Source: Promethearchaeota archaeon
Lineage (GTDB): Archaea > Asgardarchaeota > Lokiarchaeia > Sigyniarchaeales > SOKP01
NCBI GenBank assembly: GCA_016839765.1
Contig: JAEOTP010000064.1
Span: 1 to 57,043 of the forward strand
Length of the DNA: 57,043 nucleotides
Reading direction: 5' to 3'
The notes under the pieces were generated by a model. That model was not told where the DNA came from. It did no database searches and saw only the letters and a list, made by a program, of their open reading frames with translations. The number at the start of each line of letters is the position of its first letter. Within the stretch, counting starts at the first letter, position 1. The position numbers were made by a program, and so were the translations under genes. This document shows, one piece after another, positions 44,765 to 53,969 of this stretch.

Positions 44765-45901
44765 ATGATTGATAATTATAATGCTTTTATTAAGAAATCA
44801 GAATTATTATGTAAAGGATTATATCTTGATGAAGAGCTAATTAATCATTATAAAGAGCAAGGTGTTGAAATCGATTTTGGTCGAAAAGGAGGAGCGGGGC
44901 CCCTTGGAGGGCGCTACTTTTTATTTGAAAATGGGATTTTGGTAAATGTTGCTCTTTGGGATAACATAAACCGGACAGATTTAGTATTAAAGGAGAATCT
45001 TGAAGGATATTTTGAAGTTTTTAATATAGAAAAGAATGATTTTTTTGGTAAATTAAAACTTGTTCAAAATCCGGAATATTATAAACCAATGTATAAGACT
45101 TCCGATGGTATTCCAATGAAAAAAATCGCATTAGTTCATGGTGTAAATTGTTTAGCTAGTACAATATATCAACAATGTGTGTATTGGGCTTGTGGGGAAG
45201 GATGTAAATTCTGCGGTATTGAATTGAGCCTACATTCAGAAGATACAATTTTAGAAAAAAGTCCCCAACAAATGGTCGAAGTAATTGAAGTAGCGAAAAA
45301 GGAAAAAAGATGCGATCATATGACATTAACTAGTGGTACCGATGAAACCAAAGATAAGGGTGCTAATCGATATATAGAGCTTTTAACGGAAATTAAAAAA
45401 TATTATCCTGATCTTCCTTTACATGTTCAAATTGAACCATTAAAAGATTTATCATATATTCATAAACTAAAGAAGGCTGGAGCTGATACAATTGGAATCC
45501 ATATTGAAGTGCTTGATGACACAATCAGAAAAAAAATTACACCAGGTAAGTATCATATTCCGTATAAACAATTTAAAAGAAATTGGGAAAATGCTATTGA
45601 GATATTCGGCGATAACCAGGTTGAAACCTATGTTTTAACTGGGTTTGGAGAAGACTATAATAAATTAATATCGGATATAGCAAAAGTAGTCTCTTTAGGC
45701 ATAATCCCATTTATAACACCCGTGAGATCTATTCCGGGAAGAAATAATTTGCCTATAACGGATCACAGATTATTAGTTAAAATTTATCAGAAAGCAGCTA
45801 ATTTAATGAAACAATATGGAGTGAATCCCTTGGAAAATAAAGCTGGTTGTGTGAGATGTGGAGGTTGTTCAGCTATAAATGAAGCATATAAAGTTGCTTA
45901 A
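44765..45901 (+). CDS. Radical SAM protein (MSMEG_0568-like)
   Basis: The 378-residue protein carries CGEGCKFC (C143, C147, C150), the CxxxCxxC motif that holds the SAM-cleaving [4Fe-4S] cluster. Downstream are QIEPLKDLSYIHKLKKAGAD and SIPGRNNLP. CVRCGGCSA near the C-terminus could hold a second cluster or zinc. It resembles the MSMEG_0568 group of radical SAM proteins. The substrate is unknown. It lies 151 bases upstream of the mutase gene. Confidence 0.8.
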   Translation: MIDNYNAFIKKSELLCKGLYLDEELINHYKEQGVEIDFGRKGGAGPLGGRYFLFENGILVNVALWDNINRTDLVLKENLEGYFEVFNIEKNDFFGKLKLVQNPEYYKPMYKTSDGIPMKKIALVHGVNCLASTIYQQCVYWACGEGCKFCGIELSLHSEDTILEKSPQQMVEVIEVAKKEKRCDHMTLTSGTDETKDKGANRYIELLTEIKKYYPDLPLHVQIEPLKDLSYIHKLKKAGADTIGIHIEVLDDTIRKKITPGKYHIPYKQFKRNWENAIEIFGDNQVETYVLTGFGEDYNKLISDIAKVVSLGIIPFITPVRSIPGRNNLPITDHRLLVKIYQKAANLMKQYGVNPLENKAGCVRCGGCSAINEAYKVA

Positions 45902-46052
45902 ATTAATGTCTTTTTTAAAATAAAACTAGATTTAATACTAAACTTAATAAAAAAAGTTAATAAATTTATTTTATTATCAAGATTGTAGATTTGTATTATT
46001 AAAGAGATTTAGTGGAAATATTTATTATAATTAATTAAATAGGAAAAAATAT

Positions 46053-47687
46053 ATGACTGAAATTGATGAAAGTAAGACTTTAAAACCAACTAAAGGAGAA
46101 AGAAAAGAAAAATTTCGAAACCTTTCCAACATTGAAATAAAAAAATTATATATGCCAGATCATATTCAGGATTTAAATTATGTAATGGATTTAGGAGAAC
46201 CTGGACAGTATCCTTTTACACGTGGAGCATATAAGAATATGTATCGTGGCCGTCTTTGGACAATGAGACAATTTGCGGGATTTGGAAATGCTGAGCAAAC
46301 AAATCAACGCTATAAATTTTTGCTAGAACATGGTCAAACAGGACTAAGTGTAGCCTTTAGTTTGCATACCATATACGGAATTGAAGCAGTGGATGAGAAA
46401 GCTTTAGGAGAGATAGGAAAGGAAGGAGTTAGTATTGATACTCTTAAGGATATGGAAATCTTGTTTGCTGGTATAGATCTTTCTAAAATTAGCACATCTA
46501 TGACTATAAATGGACCAGCTTCAATTTTGTTGGCTCTTTACATTGTAACTGCTGAAAATCAAGGCCATACTCCGGATCAATTAAGAGGTACTATACAAAA
46601 TGACATACTGAAAGAATATATAGCACAAAAATCATGGATTTTCCCACCTGAACCTTCTATGAGACTTATTGTAGATACTATTGAATATTGTACAAAAAAC
46701 GTACCTCAATGGTACACAATATCTATTAGCGGATATCACATTCGTGAAGCAGGATCAACAGCGGTACAAGAGTTAGCATTTACATTAGCAGATGGATTTG
46801 CTTATGTTGAAGCTGCTATGGAAAGGGGTTTGGATGTAGATGATTTTGCTCCAAGATTATCTTTCTTTTTCAATTCCCATAACAATCTTTTCGAAGAAGT
46901 TGCAAAATATAGAGCTGCTAGAAGAATATGGGCACGACACATGAAAAATAAGTACGGAGCAAAGAAAGCAGAATCTATGAGACTAAGATTTCATACACAA
47001 ACCGCGGGTGTTTCATTAACAGCTCAAGAACCTGAGAATAATATTGTTAGAGTAACTCTTCAGGGTTTAGCTGCAGTTCTTGGTGGTACTCAATCTTTAC
47101 ACACTAATTCTTTCGATGAAGCATTATGTCTTCCGACTGAGAAGGCTGCAAAAATAGCATTAAGAACTCAACAAATTATTGCTCATGAATCCGGAGTAGC
47201 TGACACAGTTGACCCACTTGCTGGTAGTTATTATGTCGAGTGGCTAACAAATAAAATGGAAGAAGAAGCTGAAGCTTATTTCCAGAGAATTGAAGAATTC
47301 GGGGGAGTTATTCCAGCGATTAAAGCTAATTTTTTCCAAAAAGAAATCGCAAATGCATCTTACAAATATCAAAAAGAAGTTGAAAATAAAGAAAGAATTA
47401 TAGTTGGAGTCAACGATTTTTCACAAAAGGAACCTTGCTCTACTCCTTTATTAAAAATTGATGAGGAAATTGGCAAACAACAAGTAGAATCATTACAGAA
47501 AATTAAACAAGAAAGAAATAATGAAATGCTTAAAGAAAAATTAGAAAAACTTAAAAAAGCTGCGGAAGGAACAGAAAACTTGATGTCTTACATCATTGAT
47601 GCCGTAAGAGAATACGCCTCTATTGGTGAAATAATCAACACTTTAAAGGATGTATTTGGAACTTATCATGAAGATTCAATATATTAA
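46053..47687 (+). CDS. mcmA: Methylmalonyl-CoA mutase, large (catalytic) subunit
   Basis: The mutase interconverts methylmalonyl-CoA and succinyl-CoA using B12. The 544-residue barrel domain has [48 protein letters not shown], and [20 protein letters not shown] with the GGTQSLHT signature. The usual AFDLPT reads AFSLHT here, so substrate preference may differ from the standard enzyme. The B12-binding subunit follows at 15 bases and MeaB after it, which makes one operon. The strain therefore routes propionyl- or branched acyl-CoA this way. Confidence 0.93.
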   Translation: MTEIDESKTLKPTKGERKEKFRNLSNIEIKKLYMPDHIQDLNYVMDLGEPGQYPFTRGAYKNMYRGRLWTMRQFAGFGNAEQTNQRYKFLLEHGQTGLSVAFSLHTIYGIEAVDEKALGEIGKEGVSIDTLKDMEILFAGIDLSKISTSMTINGPASILLALYIVTAENQGHTPDQLRGTIQNDILKEYIAQKSWIFPPEPSMRLIVDTIEYCTKNVPQWYTISISGYHIREAGSTAVQELAFTLADGFAYVEAAMERGLDVDDFAPRLSFFFNSHNNLFEEVAKYRAARRIWARHMKNKYGAKKAESMRLRFHTQTAGVSLTAQEPENNIVRVTLQGLAAVLGGTQSLHTNSFDEALCLPTEKAAKIALRTQQIIAHESGVADTVDPLAGSYYVEWLTNKMEEEAEAYFQRIEEFGGVIPAIKANFFQKEIANASYKYQKEVENKERIIVGVNDFSQKEPCSTPLLKIDEEIGKQQVESLQKIKQERNNEMLKEKLEKLKKAAEGTENLMSYIIDAVREYASIGEIINTLKDVFGTYHEDSIY

Positions 47688-47702
47688 GGAGGATATAATT
47701 AT

Positions 47703-48104
47703 ATGCCAGAAGGAAGAAAAATTAAGGTAGTAGTTTGTAAACCAGGATTGGATGGACATGATAGAGGAGCGAAAGTTCTTGCTCGAGCTTTAAGAGACGC
47801 AGGGATGGAGGTAATATACACAGGGATTCACAACACTCCAGAAGACATTGTAAATACGGTTATTCAAGAGGATCCTGATGTAGTTATGCTAAGCATGTTA
47901 TCAGGCGCTCATAATGCACTATGTCCAGTTATAATGGAAAAATTAAAAGAAAATGGAATAGATGATGTTCTAGTAGCTGTTGGTGGTATTATTCCAAATG
48001 AAGATAAACCTTTTCTTGAGAAACATGGGTTAAAGGGATTTCATGGTCCTGGAACTGAGTTAAAGACCATTGTAGAATTTGTAAAGAACAACCTTAAGAG
48101 ATAA
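47703..48104 (+). CDS. mcmB: Methylmalonyl-CoA mutase, B12-binding small subunit
   Basis: The 133-residue protein is the separate cobalamin domain common in archaea. Its motifs are GLDGHDRGAKV (the DxHxxG that supplies the cobalt-ligand His), SMLSGAH and VGGIIPNED. An AAGGAGGAT-type site precedes the ATG. It lies 15 bases after the catalytic subunit gene. Confidence 0.94.
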   Translation: MPEGRKIKVVVCKPGLDGHDRGAKVLARALRDAGMEVIYTGIHNTPEDIVNTVIQEDPDVVMLSMLSGAHNALCPVIMEKLKENGIDDVLVAVGGIIPNEDKPFLEKHGLKGFHGPGTELKTIVEFVKNNLKR

Positions 48105-48111
48105 GTAGTCA

Positions 48112-49104
48112 ATGGATTATTCAGATTTAATTAAAAGACTTTTAAATAACGAACCGAGAGCTGCAGCGCGTTTAATTACCATTGTAGAAAATGATATTAC
48201 TGCTGCTGAAGAAATAATTAATTCTATTTATAAATATACTGGTAATGCTTATATTCTTGGAGTAACTGGAGCTCCTGGTAGCGGAAAATCTACTTTTATC
48301 TCAACTTTAACTAAAATTCTAGTTGAACAAGGTAAAAAACTAGGTATTATTTGCGTCGATCCAACTTCACCTCTTACTGGAGGGGCACTTTTAGGTGACC
48401 GTATTAGAATGAAGGAACATTTTACCTTAAATAATCTGTTCATAAGAAGCATGGCAAACAGAGGGCAATTAGGAGGATTAGCTAGGGCTACTGAAGATGT
48501 TATTAAAATATTAGATGTGTATGGTTGTGATATTGTTATCGTAGAGACTGTGGGCGTAGGACAGTCTGAGGTTGACATCTTCAAATCTGCTCAAACGGTC
48601 GCCGTATTACTTCAACCCGAAGTAGGGGATGATATCCAAGCAATAAAGGCAGGAATTATGGAAATTACTGATATCTTTGTGGTAAATAAGATGGATCTTC
48701 CAGGTGTGGATCGAAAAGTAGCTGAAATTTCCCAAATGCTAGAACTGGAATCAAGTTTTAAATATAGCTCAGATGATTTTTCCAAAGAATTTACTAAAAT
48801 CCGAAAATGGACACCTGAAATAGTAAAAGTAAATTCAAAAACAGGAGAAAATTTTGATATATTTCTAGAAATTGTTGATCACCATAAAAATTTCCTTAAG
48901 GAAACAAGTATTATTGAAAGCTACGAAAAAAATAGAATTAAAAATGAAACATTACAGATTTTAAAACATAAACTAACCAAAAAAGTAGAAAAATTAATTT
49001 CATCTAATTCTGAAATAGAAAAATACATTAATTTAGTGATGGATAAAAGCTTGGATCCGTATTCAATGGCTAATCTAATAATAAAGTTGCTTGGAATTGA
49101 ATAA
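48112..49104 (+). CDS. meaB: MeaB/ArgK-type G3E GTPase, mutase chaperone
   Basis: MeaB loads and protects the B12 cofactor of methylmalonyl-CoA mutase. The 330-residue protein has Walker A GAPGSGKST (about 50-58), DPTSPLTGGALLGDRIRM, ETVGVGQSE and NKMDLPG. It begins 7 bases after the B12 subunit, closing the operon. The next gene is convergent. Confidence 0.94.
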   Translation: MDYSDLIKRLLNNEPRAAARLITIVENDITAAEEIINSIYKYTGNAYILGVTGAPGSGKSTFISTLTKILVEQGKKLGIICVDPTSPLTGGALLGDRIRMKEHFTLNNLFIRSMANRGQLGGLARATEDVIKILDVYGCDIVIVETVGVGQSEVDIFKSAQTVAVLLQPEVGDDIQAIKAGIMEITDIFVVNKMDLPGVDRKVAEISQMLELESSFKYSSDDFSKEFTKIRKWTPEIVKVNSKTGENFDIFLEIVDHHKNFLKETSIIESYEKNRIKNETLQILKHKLTKKVEKLISSNSEIEKYINLVMDKSLDPYSMANLIIKLLGIE

Positions 49105-49137
49105 ACAGCGAAAAGATATTTTATTTTTTCTCTTTTA

Positions 49138-50241
49138 TTAAAAACGTTGTAAGCAGAATTTTATTCCAGGCAAAATATGATAACCAATACCTAATATATG
49201 AGGTGTAAGTGCTGCTTTTGGATCAGAATATATTTCATAATCATGTTCAATTCCTAATTCTGCTAACTTTTCATGAAGACTAATAGCCACCTCTACGAGT
49301 CTAAATTCATCTGTGCTTTCACAATTTAATTGTAAATGAACCTTCCTTAAAGAATCGGGGAATTTTTCAATTAAATTAATTAGATCATTTTTTGCCCAGT
49401 TTTTGAATGCTTCTTTATTATAATCAATGATATTTCCATGTTCATCTCTTTTAATAGTTGGTATTAATCTATTATCATGAGAAAAAATGAGGTCATAAGT
49501 ATCAATAATATCATTCCAAGCAGAATCCCCTACTTGAGCTGCCAATTTTTCACCAAAAAGCTCTATATAAATTGGAATTCTTAATTGCCAGTCCAAACCT
49601 TCCATATTCCTTGCATTTCCAGGACTTAAAGCACAAATAGAATTATATTTTTCAGGATGATGAAGACCTAAGTAAAATGCTCCATAACCTCCCATTGAAC
49701 AGCCAATTAATGCTCTATGGTTTTTATCAGGAATAGTTCTGTAGTTAGAATCTATATAATTTATGACATCATTAACAATATAATCCATATAATTACCTGT
49801 GTATGGGGAATTTACATAAAAACTCCCTTTAGTCATAATATTACCCCTTAAATCCTTTCGTTTAAATATATTAGGAACTTGTAGGCTTCCATCAGGTTGA
49901 ACATAAATAAATGGTTTTAGATCGCCTTTTTGAATTAAGTCATCTAGAATTTCAAAGGTCAATAATCGATCAATATCTAATTTTTCAAGAATTTTTTGTG
50001 GAGCCACCTGAAAATCAAAAGCTTTATCTTTTGAATCTTTCGATGTGGTTGTCCAGCTCCAATTATTTCCAGAATATCCATGTAGAAGATAAATTACTGG
50101 ATATCTTTTATCATCCTCTTCATAATAATCAGGAGGTAAATAAATATTAATATCTCGATCCGAAGGACTATTTAGTGGATTGTTTTCTAAACTCTCAGCA
50201 TGAAAATTATCGATTATATATCTATCATTACTCTTTGACAA
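49138..50241 (-). CDS. Alpha/beta-hydrolase esterase (esterase D-like)
   Basis: The 367-residue protein has YLLHGYSGN for the oxyanion region and nucleophile GCSMGGYGAF (Ser in GxSxGG). The catalytic His is probably in LTPHILGIGYHI. No signal peptide is visible, so it is cytoplasmic. The start is TTG at 50241, since a TAG closes the frame four codons upstream. The substrate is unknown. Confidence 0.8.
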   Translation of the reverse strand: MSKSNDRYIIDNFHAESLENNPLNSPSDRDINIYLPPDYYEEDDKRYPVIYLLHGYSGNNWSWTTTSKDSKDKAFDFQVAPQKILEKLDIDRLLTFEILDDLIQKGDLKPFIYVQPDGSLQVPNIFKRKDLRGNIMTKGSFYVNSPYTGNYMDYIVNDVINYIDSNYRTIPDKNHRALIGCSMGGYGAFYLGLHHPEKYNSICALSPGNARNMEGLDWQLRIPIYIELFGEKLAAQVGDSAWNDIIDTYDLIFSHDNRLIPTIKRDEHGNIIDYNKEAFKNWAKNDLINLIEKFPDSLRKVHLQLNCESTDEFRLVEVAISLHEKLAELGIEHDYEIYSDPKAALTPHILGIGYHILPGIKFCLQRF

Positions 50242-50325
50242 ATTAGTCTACCTGTAATAAAATTTAAATTAATATAATAAAGCGTTTAATCTTTAAAAAT
50301 TATTTTAGGATAAGTAAATATGCTC

Positions 50326-50577
50326 TTATTTACTTTTTTTAGGATCAATCCATTCAGCATAAATCTCTTCAATAGATAAAGATTTATTTCGATGGCATTT
50401 TTCACATTCTTCATCAGTTAACTTCTTAAAAGTATAATCACCTGCTTTGAAGGGTCGTTCATACTTTACTTTGCATTCCTTACATTTAATAACTGATGTT
50501 TTCTTTTGGATAAATCTATCTTTTCTGTCAATATCTCCAAGATCTGGTATATCCGGGAATTGGGGTTCCTCTGCCAA
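50326..50577 (-). CDS. Small zinc-ribbon protein
   Basis: The 83-residue protein contains CKECKVKY and CEKCHRN, a CxxC...CxxC pair suited to zinc. Both ends are charged. No family was recognised. A regulatory or structural role is possible, and it stands alone. Confidence 0.55.
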   Translation of the reverse strand: MAEEPQFPDIPDLGDIDRKDRFIQKKTSVIKCKECKVKYERPFKAGDYTFKKLTDEECEKCHRNKSLSIEEIYAEWIDPKKSK

Positions 50578-50646
50578 TTAAAACACCTTATATTTATTTC
50601 TTATAATTATAATTATTCAGTACTATTAACTTTTTAGATTCTCAAC

Positions 50647-50664
50647 TAAAAGTGTTGGAACTTA
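50647..50664. repeat. 18-bp direct repeat, copy 1
   Basis: TAAAAGTGTTGGAACTTA occurs exactly here and again at 51888-51905. The two copies flank the membrane methyltransferase-like gene at 50780-51745. A partial inverted copy (TTCCAACTTTT, 50698-50708) follows and can pair with this copy as a bulged stem. Confidence 0.7.
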
Positions 50665-50779
50665 ATTATGTAATAAGGTTTTACTTTCTTCAGAGATTCC
50701 AACTTTTAAAAGTTTGACCATAAGACTAAATAAACGGTTCTATACTATTTTAAATAATAAAGAAATTTTAATTTAATTT

Positions 50780-51745
50780 ATGAAGAAATCTAAACTATTA
50801 CACATTCTAATAGTCGTATCACTAGCTATACTATTTACTATTAGTTTATTTTATTTAACTTTAGAGTTCCATAATCTCCTGAATAAAATTTTATTACCGG
50901 TATTTCCAGGAACAACTCTTTATATTGTCGACTCTCCACTTATTAGATTAATTGGTTTAATATGTCTCTGCTTCATTATAGCAGTAATTATGTTAGGATT
51001 TATAGTGAAGAGGTTAGTAATATCTAAGGTTGGATCTTTTGTACTATTTCTACCCACATTTGCCCACTTCTTTATGGCGATGTTCCTACTTGGAGGTCTT
51101 CAAGTATTTCAAATTATGTTATTACCTTTAGATTCATCTGAATTTAATATACTAACACTTGGTTCTATTATTAAATTACCTTACTTGATTATTGATTATT
51201 TAGCTTCTTTTTCATCAAATGCAGACTTAGTTGTAAGATATTTTTGTTATGGAATTATACTAATTGGTCTTATAATATTCGCTTTTGGAGTAGTTGCGTG
51301 GCTTCAAGGAGTAACCTATAAAAAAGAAATTGTAGATTTCTCAATTTATAAATATTCACGCCATCCTCAATTCCTAGGATATCTTATATGGAGTTATGGT
51401 ACATATCTTTTAACCTTAATACCAATTACTAGTTATCCAAAAGGTGCGAAGTTTTTTGAATATACATTTGTTTGGTTTCTTTCGGCATTGATAATCATAG
51501 GGATTGCATTATATGAAGAAATCATGATGAATAATAAATTCCCTGAAAAATATGATGGGTATCAAAAAAAAACACCATTTTTAATTCCTCTTCCTAATTT
51601 TATTAAAATTACAGTAACCGCTCCACTAAGACTTGTCTTCAAGAGAGATCTCCCTAAAAATAGAAAAGAAATCATTTTTCTATTAGCTTTTCACGGATCT
51701 ATAATTATTATATTTTCTCTTCTATTAAACCTTTTTATAACATAA
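50780..51745 (+). CDS. Isoprenylcysteine-methyltransferase-like membrane protein
   Basis: The 321-residue protein has about seven membrane spans. A C-terminal region reads YKYSRHPQFLGYLIWSYG, then EEIMMNNKFPEKYDGYQKK. The RHPxxxG and EE segments are typical of the ICMT/PEMT methyltransferase superfamily, which uses SAM at the membrane face. The substrate is unknown. The gene is bracketed by an exact 18-bp direct repeat, a possible sign that it arrived as a unit. Confidence 0.6.
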   Translation: MKKSKLLHILIVVSLAILFTISLFYLTLEFHNLLNKILLPVFPGTTLYIVDSPLIRLIGLICLCFIIAVIMLGFIVKRLVISKVGSFVLFLPTFAHFFMAMFLLGGLQVFQIMLLPLDSSEFNILTLGSIIKLPYLIIDYLASFSSNADLVVRYFCYGIILIGLIIFAFGVVAWLQGVTYKKEIVDFSIYKYSRHPQFLGYLIWSYGTYLLTLIPITSYPKGAKFFEYTFVWFLSALIIIGIALYEEIMMNNKFPEKYDGYQKKTPFLIPLPNFIKITVTAPLRLVFKRDLPKNRKEIIFLLAFHGSIIIIFSLLLNLFIT

Positions 51746-51887
51746 ATTCCATCAATTTAATGGGAAGTTCAGAAAAGTCAATCTAGACAAGGAAAGGGAG
51801 AAGTAATCTAAGTGAAATTTTTATGATAAAGGAGAAAATTGAACCCTTTTGAGATTAATAGAAGGTGAATTTTAATCCAATATTAAT

Positions 51888-51905
51888 TAAAAGTGTTGGA
51901 ACTTA
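51888..51905. repeat. 18-bp direct repeat, copy 2
   Basis: This is the second exact copy of TAAAAGTGTTGGAACTTA. It ends one base before the stop codon of the pirin gene (51906-51908), so it also serves as that gene's immediate 3' flank. Copy 1 is 1241 bases upstream. Confidence 0.7.
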
Positions 51906-52760
51906 TTAATATTTAATAAAAGTACCATTTTGATACTCTCGAAAAGCAATTCTTAGTTCCTCATCAGTGTTCATTACTATGGGACCACGCCACGCAACAG
52001 GTTCTTTTATGGGTTTTCCAGAAATTAAAAGAAATCGAACGTTCTTGTATGTGGTTCTTATTAAAACATGATCACCTCCTCGATAAATTACCAGATTTTC
52101 AGCTCCAACAAGATTTTCGTTATCTTCATCAAAATAAGCTTCTCCTTCTATTACATAGGCGATAACATTATTTCCTTCCTTAATTGAATGCTTAAGTTCT
52201 GAATTGGGATCCATAGCAACGTCTAAATATTCCGGTTCAGTGACTATATCTTCCACTGGTCCTTTAGTTCCATTTATTTCCCCAGCAATTATTTTAACTT
52301 TCACTTTATCATTAATAGAAACTTCAGGTATTTGTTCCTTCTTAACCTCACGGTATCGTGGTTCCATCATTTTAAATGACGCAGGTAAATTTGCCCATAA
52401 TTGAAATCCCGCTAATTTTGGATCATTCTCGTCCTTATGAGGCATCTCTTGATGAACTATCCCTGAGCCTGCCGTCATCCACTGAACATCTCCAGCTTCA
52501 ATAACTCCTCCATTTCCTAAACTATCACCATGCTCGACTTTTCCATGAAGTATATAAGTAATTGTTTCAATTCCGCGATGTGGATGCCAAGGAAACCCTG
52601 CAATATAGTCATTGGGGTCATCGGAATGAAAGTCATCTAAGAGTAAAAAAGGATCAAGTGATGGATCAGCATATCCAAAAGCTCGTTTTAATCTAACTCC
52701 CGCTCCTTCCGTAGTTGATCTGCTTTTCAAAGTTAATTTTACCTTTCTAATTTTATTCAT
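51906..52760 (-). CDS. Pirin-family cupin protein
   Basis: The 284-residue protein is a pirin. It has FLLLDDFHSDDP, FPWHPHRGIETITYIL with two metal-binding His, HGDSLGNGG, and WMTAGSGIVHQEMP with the last His. Some pirins oxidise quercetin and others act as regulators, so the role is not fixed. The 3' end abuts the second copy of the 18-bp repeat. Confidence 0.88.
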   Translation of the reverse strand: MNKIRKVKLTLKSRSTTEGAGVRLKRAFGYADPSLDPFLLLDDFHSDDPNDYIAGFPWHPHRGIETITYILHGKVEHGDSLGNGGVIEAGDVQWMTAGSGIVHQEMPHKDENDPKLAGFQLWANLPASFKMMEPRYREVKKEQIPEVSINDKVKVKIIAGEINGTKGPVEDIVTEPEYLDVAMDPNSELKHSIKEGNNVIAYVIEGEAYFDEDNENLVGAENLVIYRGGDHVLIRTTYKNVRFLLISGKPIKEPVAWRGPIVMNTDEELRIAFREYQNGTFIKY

Positions 52761-52940
52761 TTTTTTGCCCTTTAAACTTTAAATTATATAATCTAAGCAT
52801 AGGAGTTTAGGTAAAAATAGATTTTCATTATAAACAATAAGGAGAACACAGAGAATAATTAAAAATTACAAAAAAACAAGAAAATTTTTTATAAACTAAA
52901 AATGTAAGATCAATTTCGATAAATAATTAAAAACTAAATT

Positions 52941-53762
52941 TCAATCCTTTAATTCTTCTGCTTCACTTCCTTTAAGATCTTCTTCTTGTTTTTCTGGTTT
53001 CTCTTTTTCTTCTATTTTTTGTTCTTCTTTGATTTCTTCCTCTTCACCTTCTTCTTCTGGTTCTGGCTCTGGCTCTGGTTCTGGTGGTTTAGGCTCACGA
53101 GATATTATTACTTTCGCATACCGAATTACCTCTTTATCTAATTTCCATCCATCTTGGATAACATCTATGATGGTATTATTAGGCACATCATCTCTTTCAA
53201 CAGAGCTTAAGGCTTCATGATAATTATAGTCAAAAAGATCGTTGCTGTTCACTTTAGTCGGTTCCGCTTTATGAGATTTTAAGATATTCATAAATTGATC
53301 ATAAAAACCTTTTAATATATCATTCTGAGGATTTTCATTTTCAAGGGCTTTCTTAAAGGAATCATATAATGGTAAGAAGGTTTTTAATATTGAAGCAGTG
53401 TACTGAACTCTTAAATTTTGGCGATTTTTATCCCACCTTTTTTGAGCGTTTTCGAATTCTGCTTGAAGGCGCATGAACTTATTTTTCCAATCATTTGCTT
53501 GATTTTGAAATTGGGATAATTTTTCCACTGACTCTTTAAGATTTTTTTCTAAGTCTTGAATTTTTCCAAGTATTTCATCTTTAGAGAAATATTCTAATTT
53601 TTGAGGCTCTTCGCCTTCAATCTGTTTAATTTCAGTTTGCCCTTCTGTTTTTGATTCGTCTTCTATTTTATCAGTAGATGCCTGAGAATAATCTGATTTT
53701 ATTTCATTGTTTACTTGAGATTCTTTCTCTTTCTCTTCTCTTTCTTTACTTTTCCGGGTCAT
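52941..53762 (-). CDS. grpE: GrpE nucleotide exchange factor with acidic tail
   Basis: GrpE releases ADP from DnaK. The core (about 65-200) has a long coiled coil and the conserved segment WKNKFMRLQAEFENAQKRWD, then FLPLYDSFKKALE. It ends with DGWKLDKEVIRYAKVIIS. Unlike standard GrpE it has a long acidic, repetitive tail (EPEPEPEPEEEGEEEE and more, about 230-273) and a charged N-terminus. The gene is divergent from dnaK with a 207-base shared promoter region. No DnaJ gene is in the window. Confidence 0.9.
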   Translation of the reverse strand: MTRKSKEREEKEKESQVNNEIKSDYSQASTDKIEDESKTEGQTEIKQIEGEEPQKLEYFSKDEILGKIQDLEKNLKESVEKLSQFQNQANDWKNKFMRLQAEFENAQKRWDKNRQNLRVQYTASILKTFLPLYDSFKKALENENPQNDILKGFYDQFMNILKSHKAEPTKVNSNDLFDYNYHEALSSVERDDVPNNTIIDVIQDGWKLDKEVIRYAKVIISREPKPPEPEPEPEPEEEGEEEEIKEEQKIEEKEKPEKQEEDLKGSEAEELKD

Positions 53763-53969
53763 ATTCGCATCTCTTTATATTTCATAAAGATTTAGTTTTA
53801 ATAACTTATAATATCCAGTTTAAAAATCATTTTTATAATGATCTCTATATCATAAAAATTTTAAATTTTACCATTAATTATTATTTTAATAGGAAATAAT
53901 GTAGAATAAAAATATTATATTATAATTGAATTATATTGATTAATAATCTGAGTAAAGTGATATTTCATC

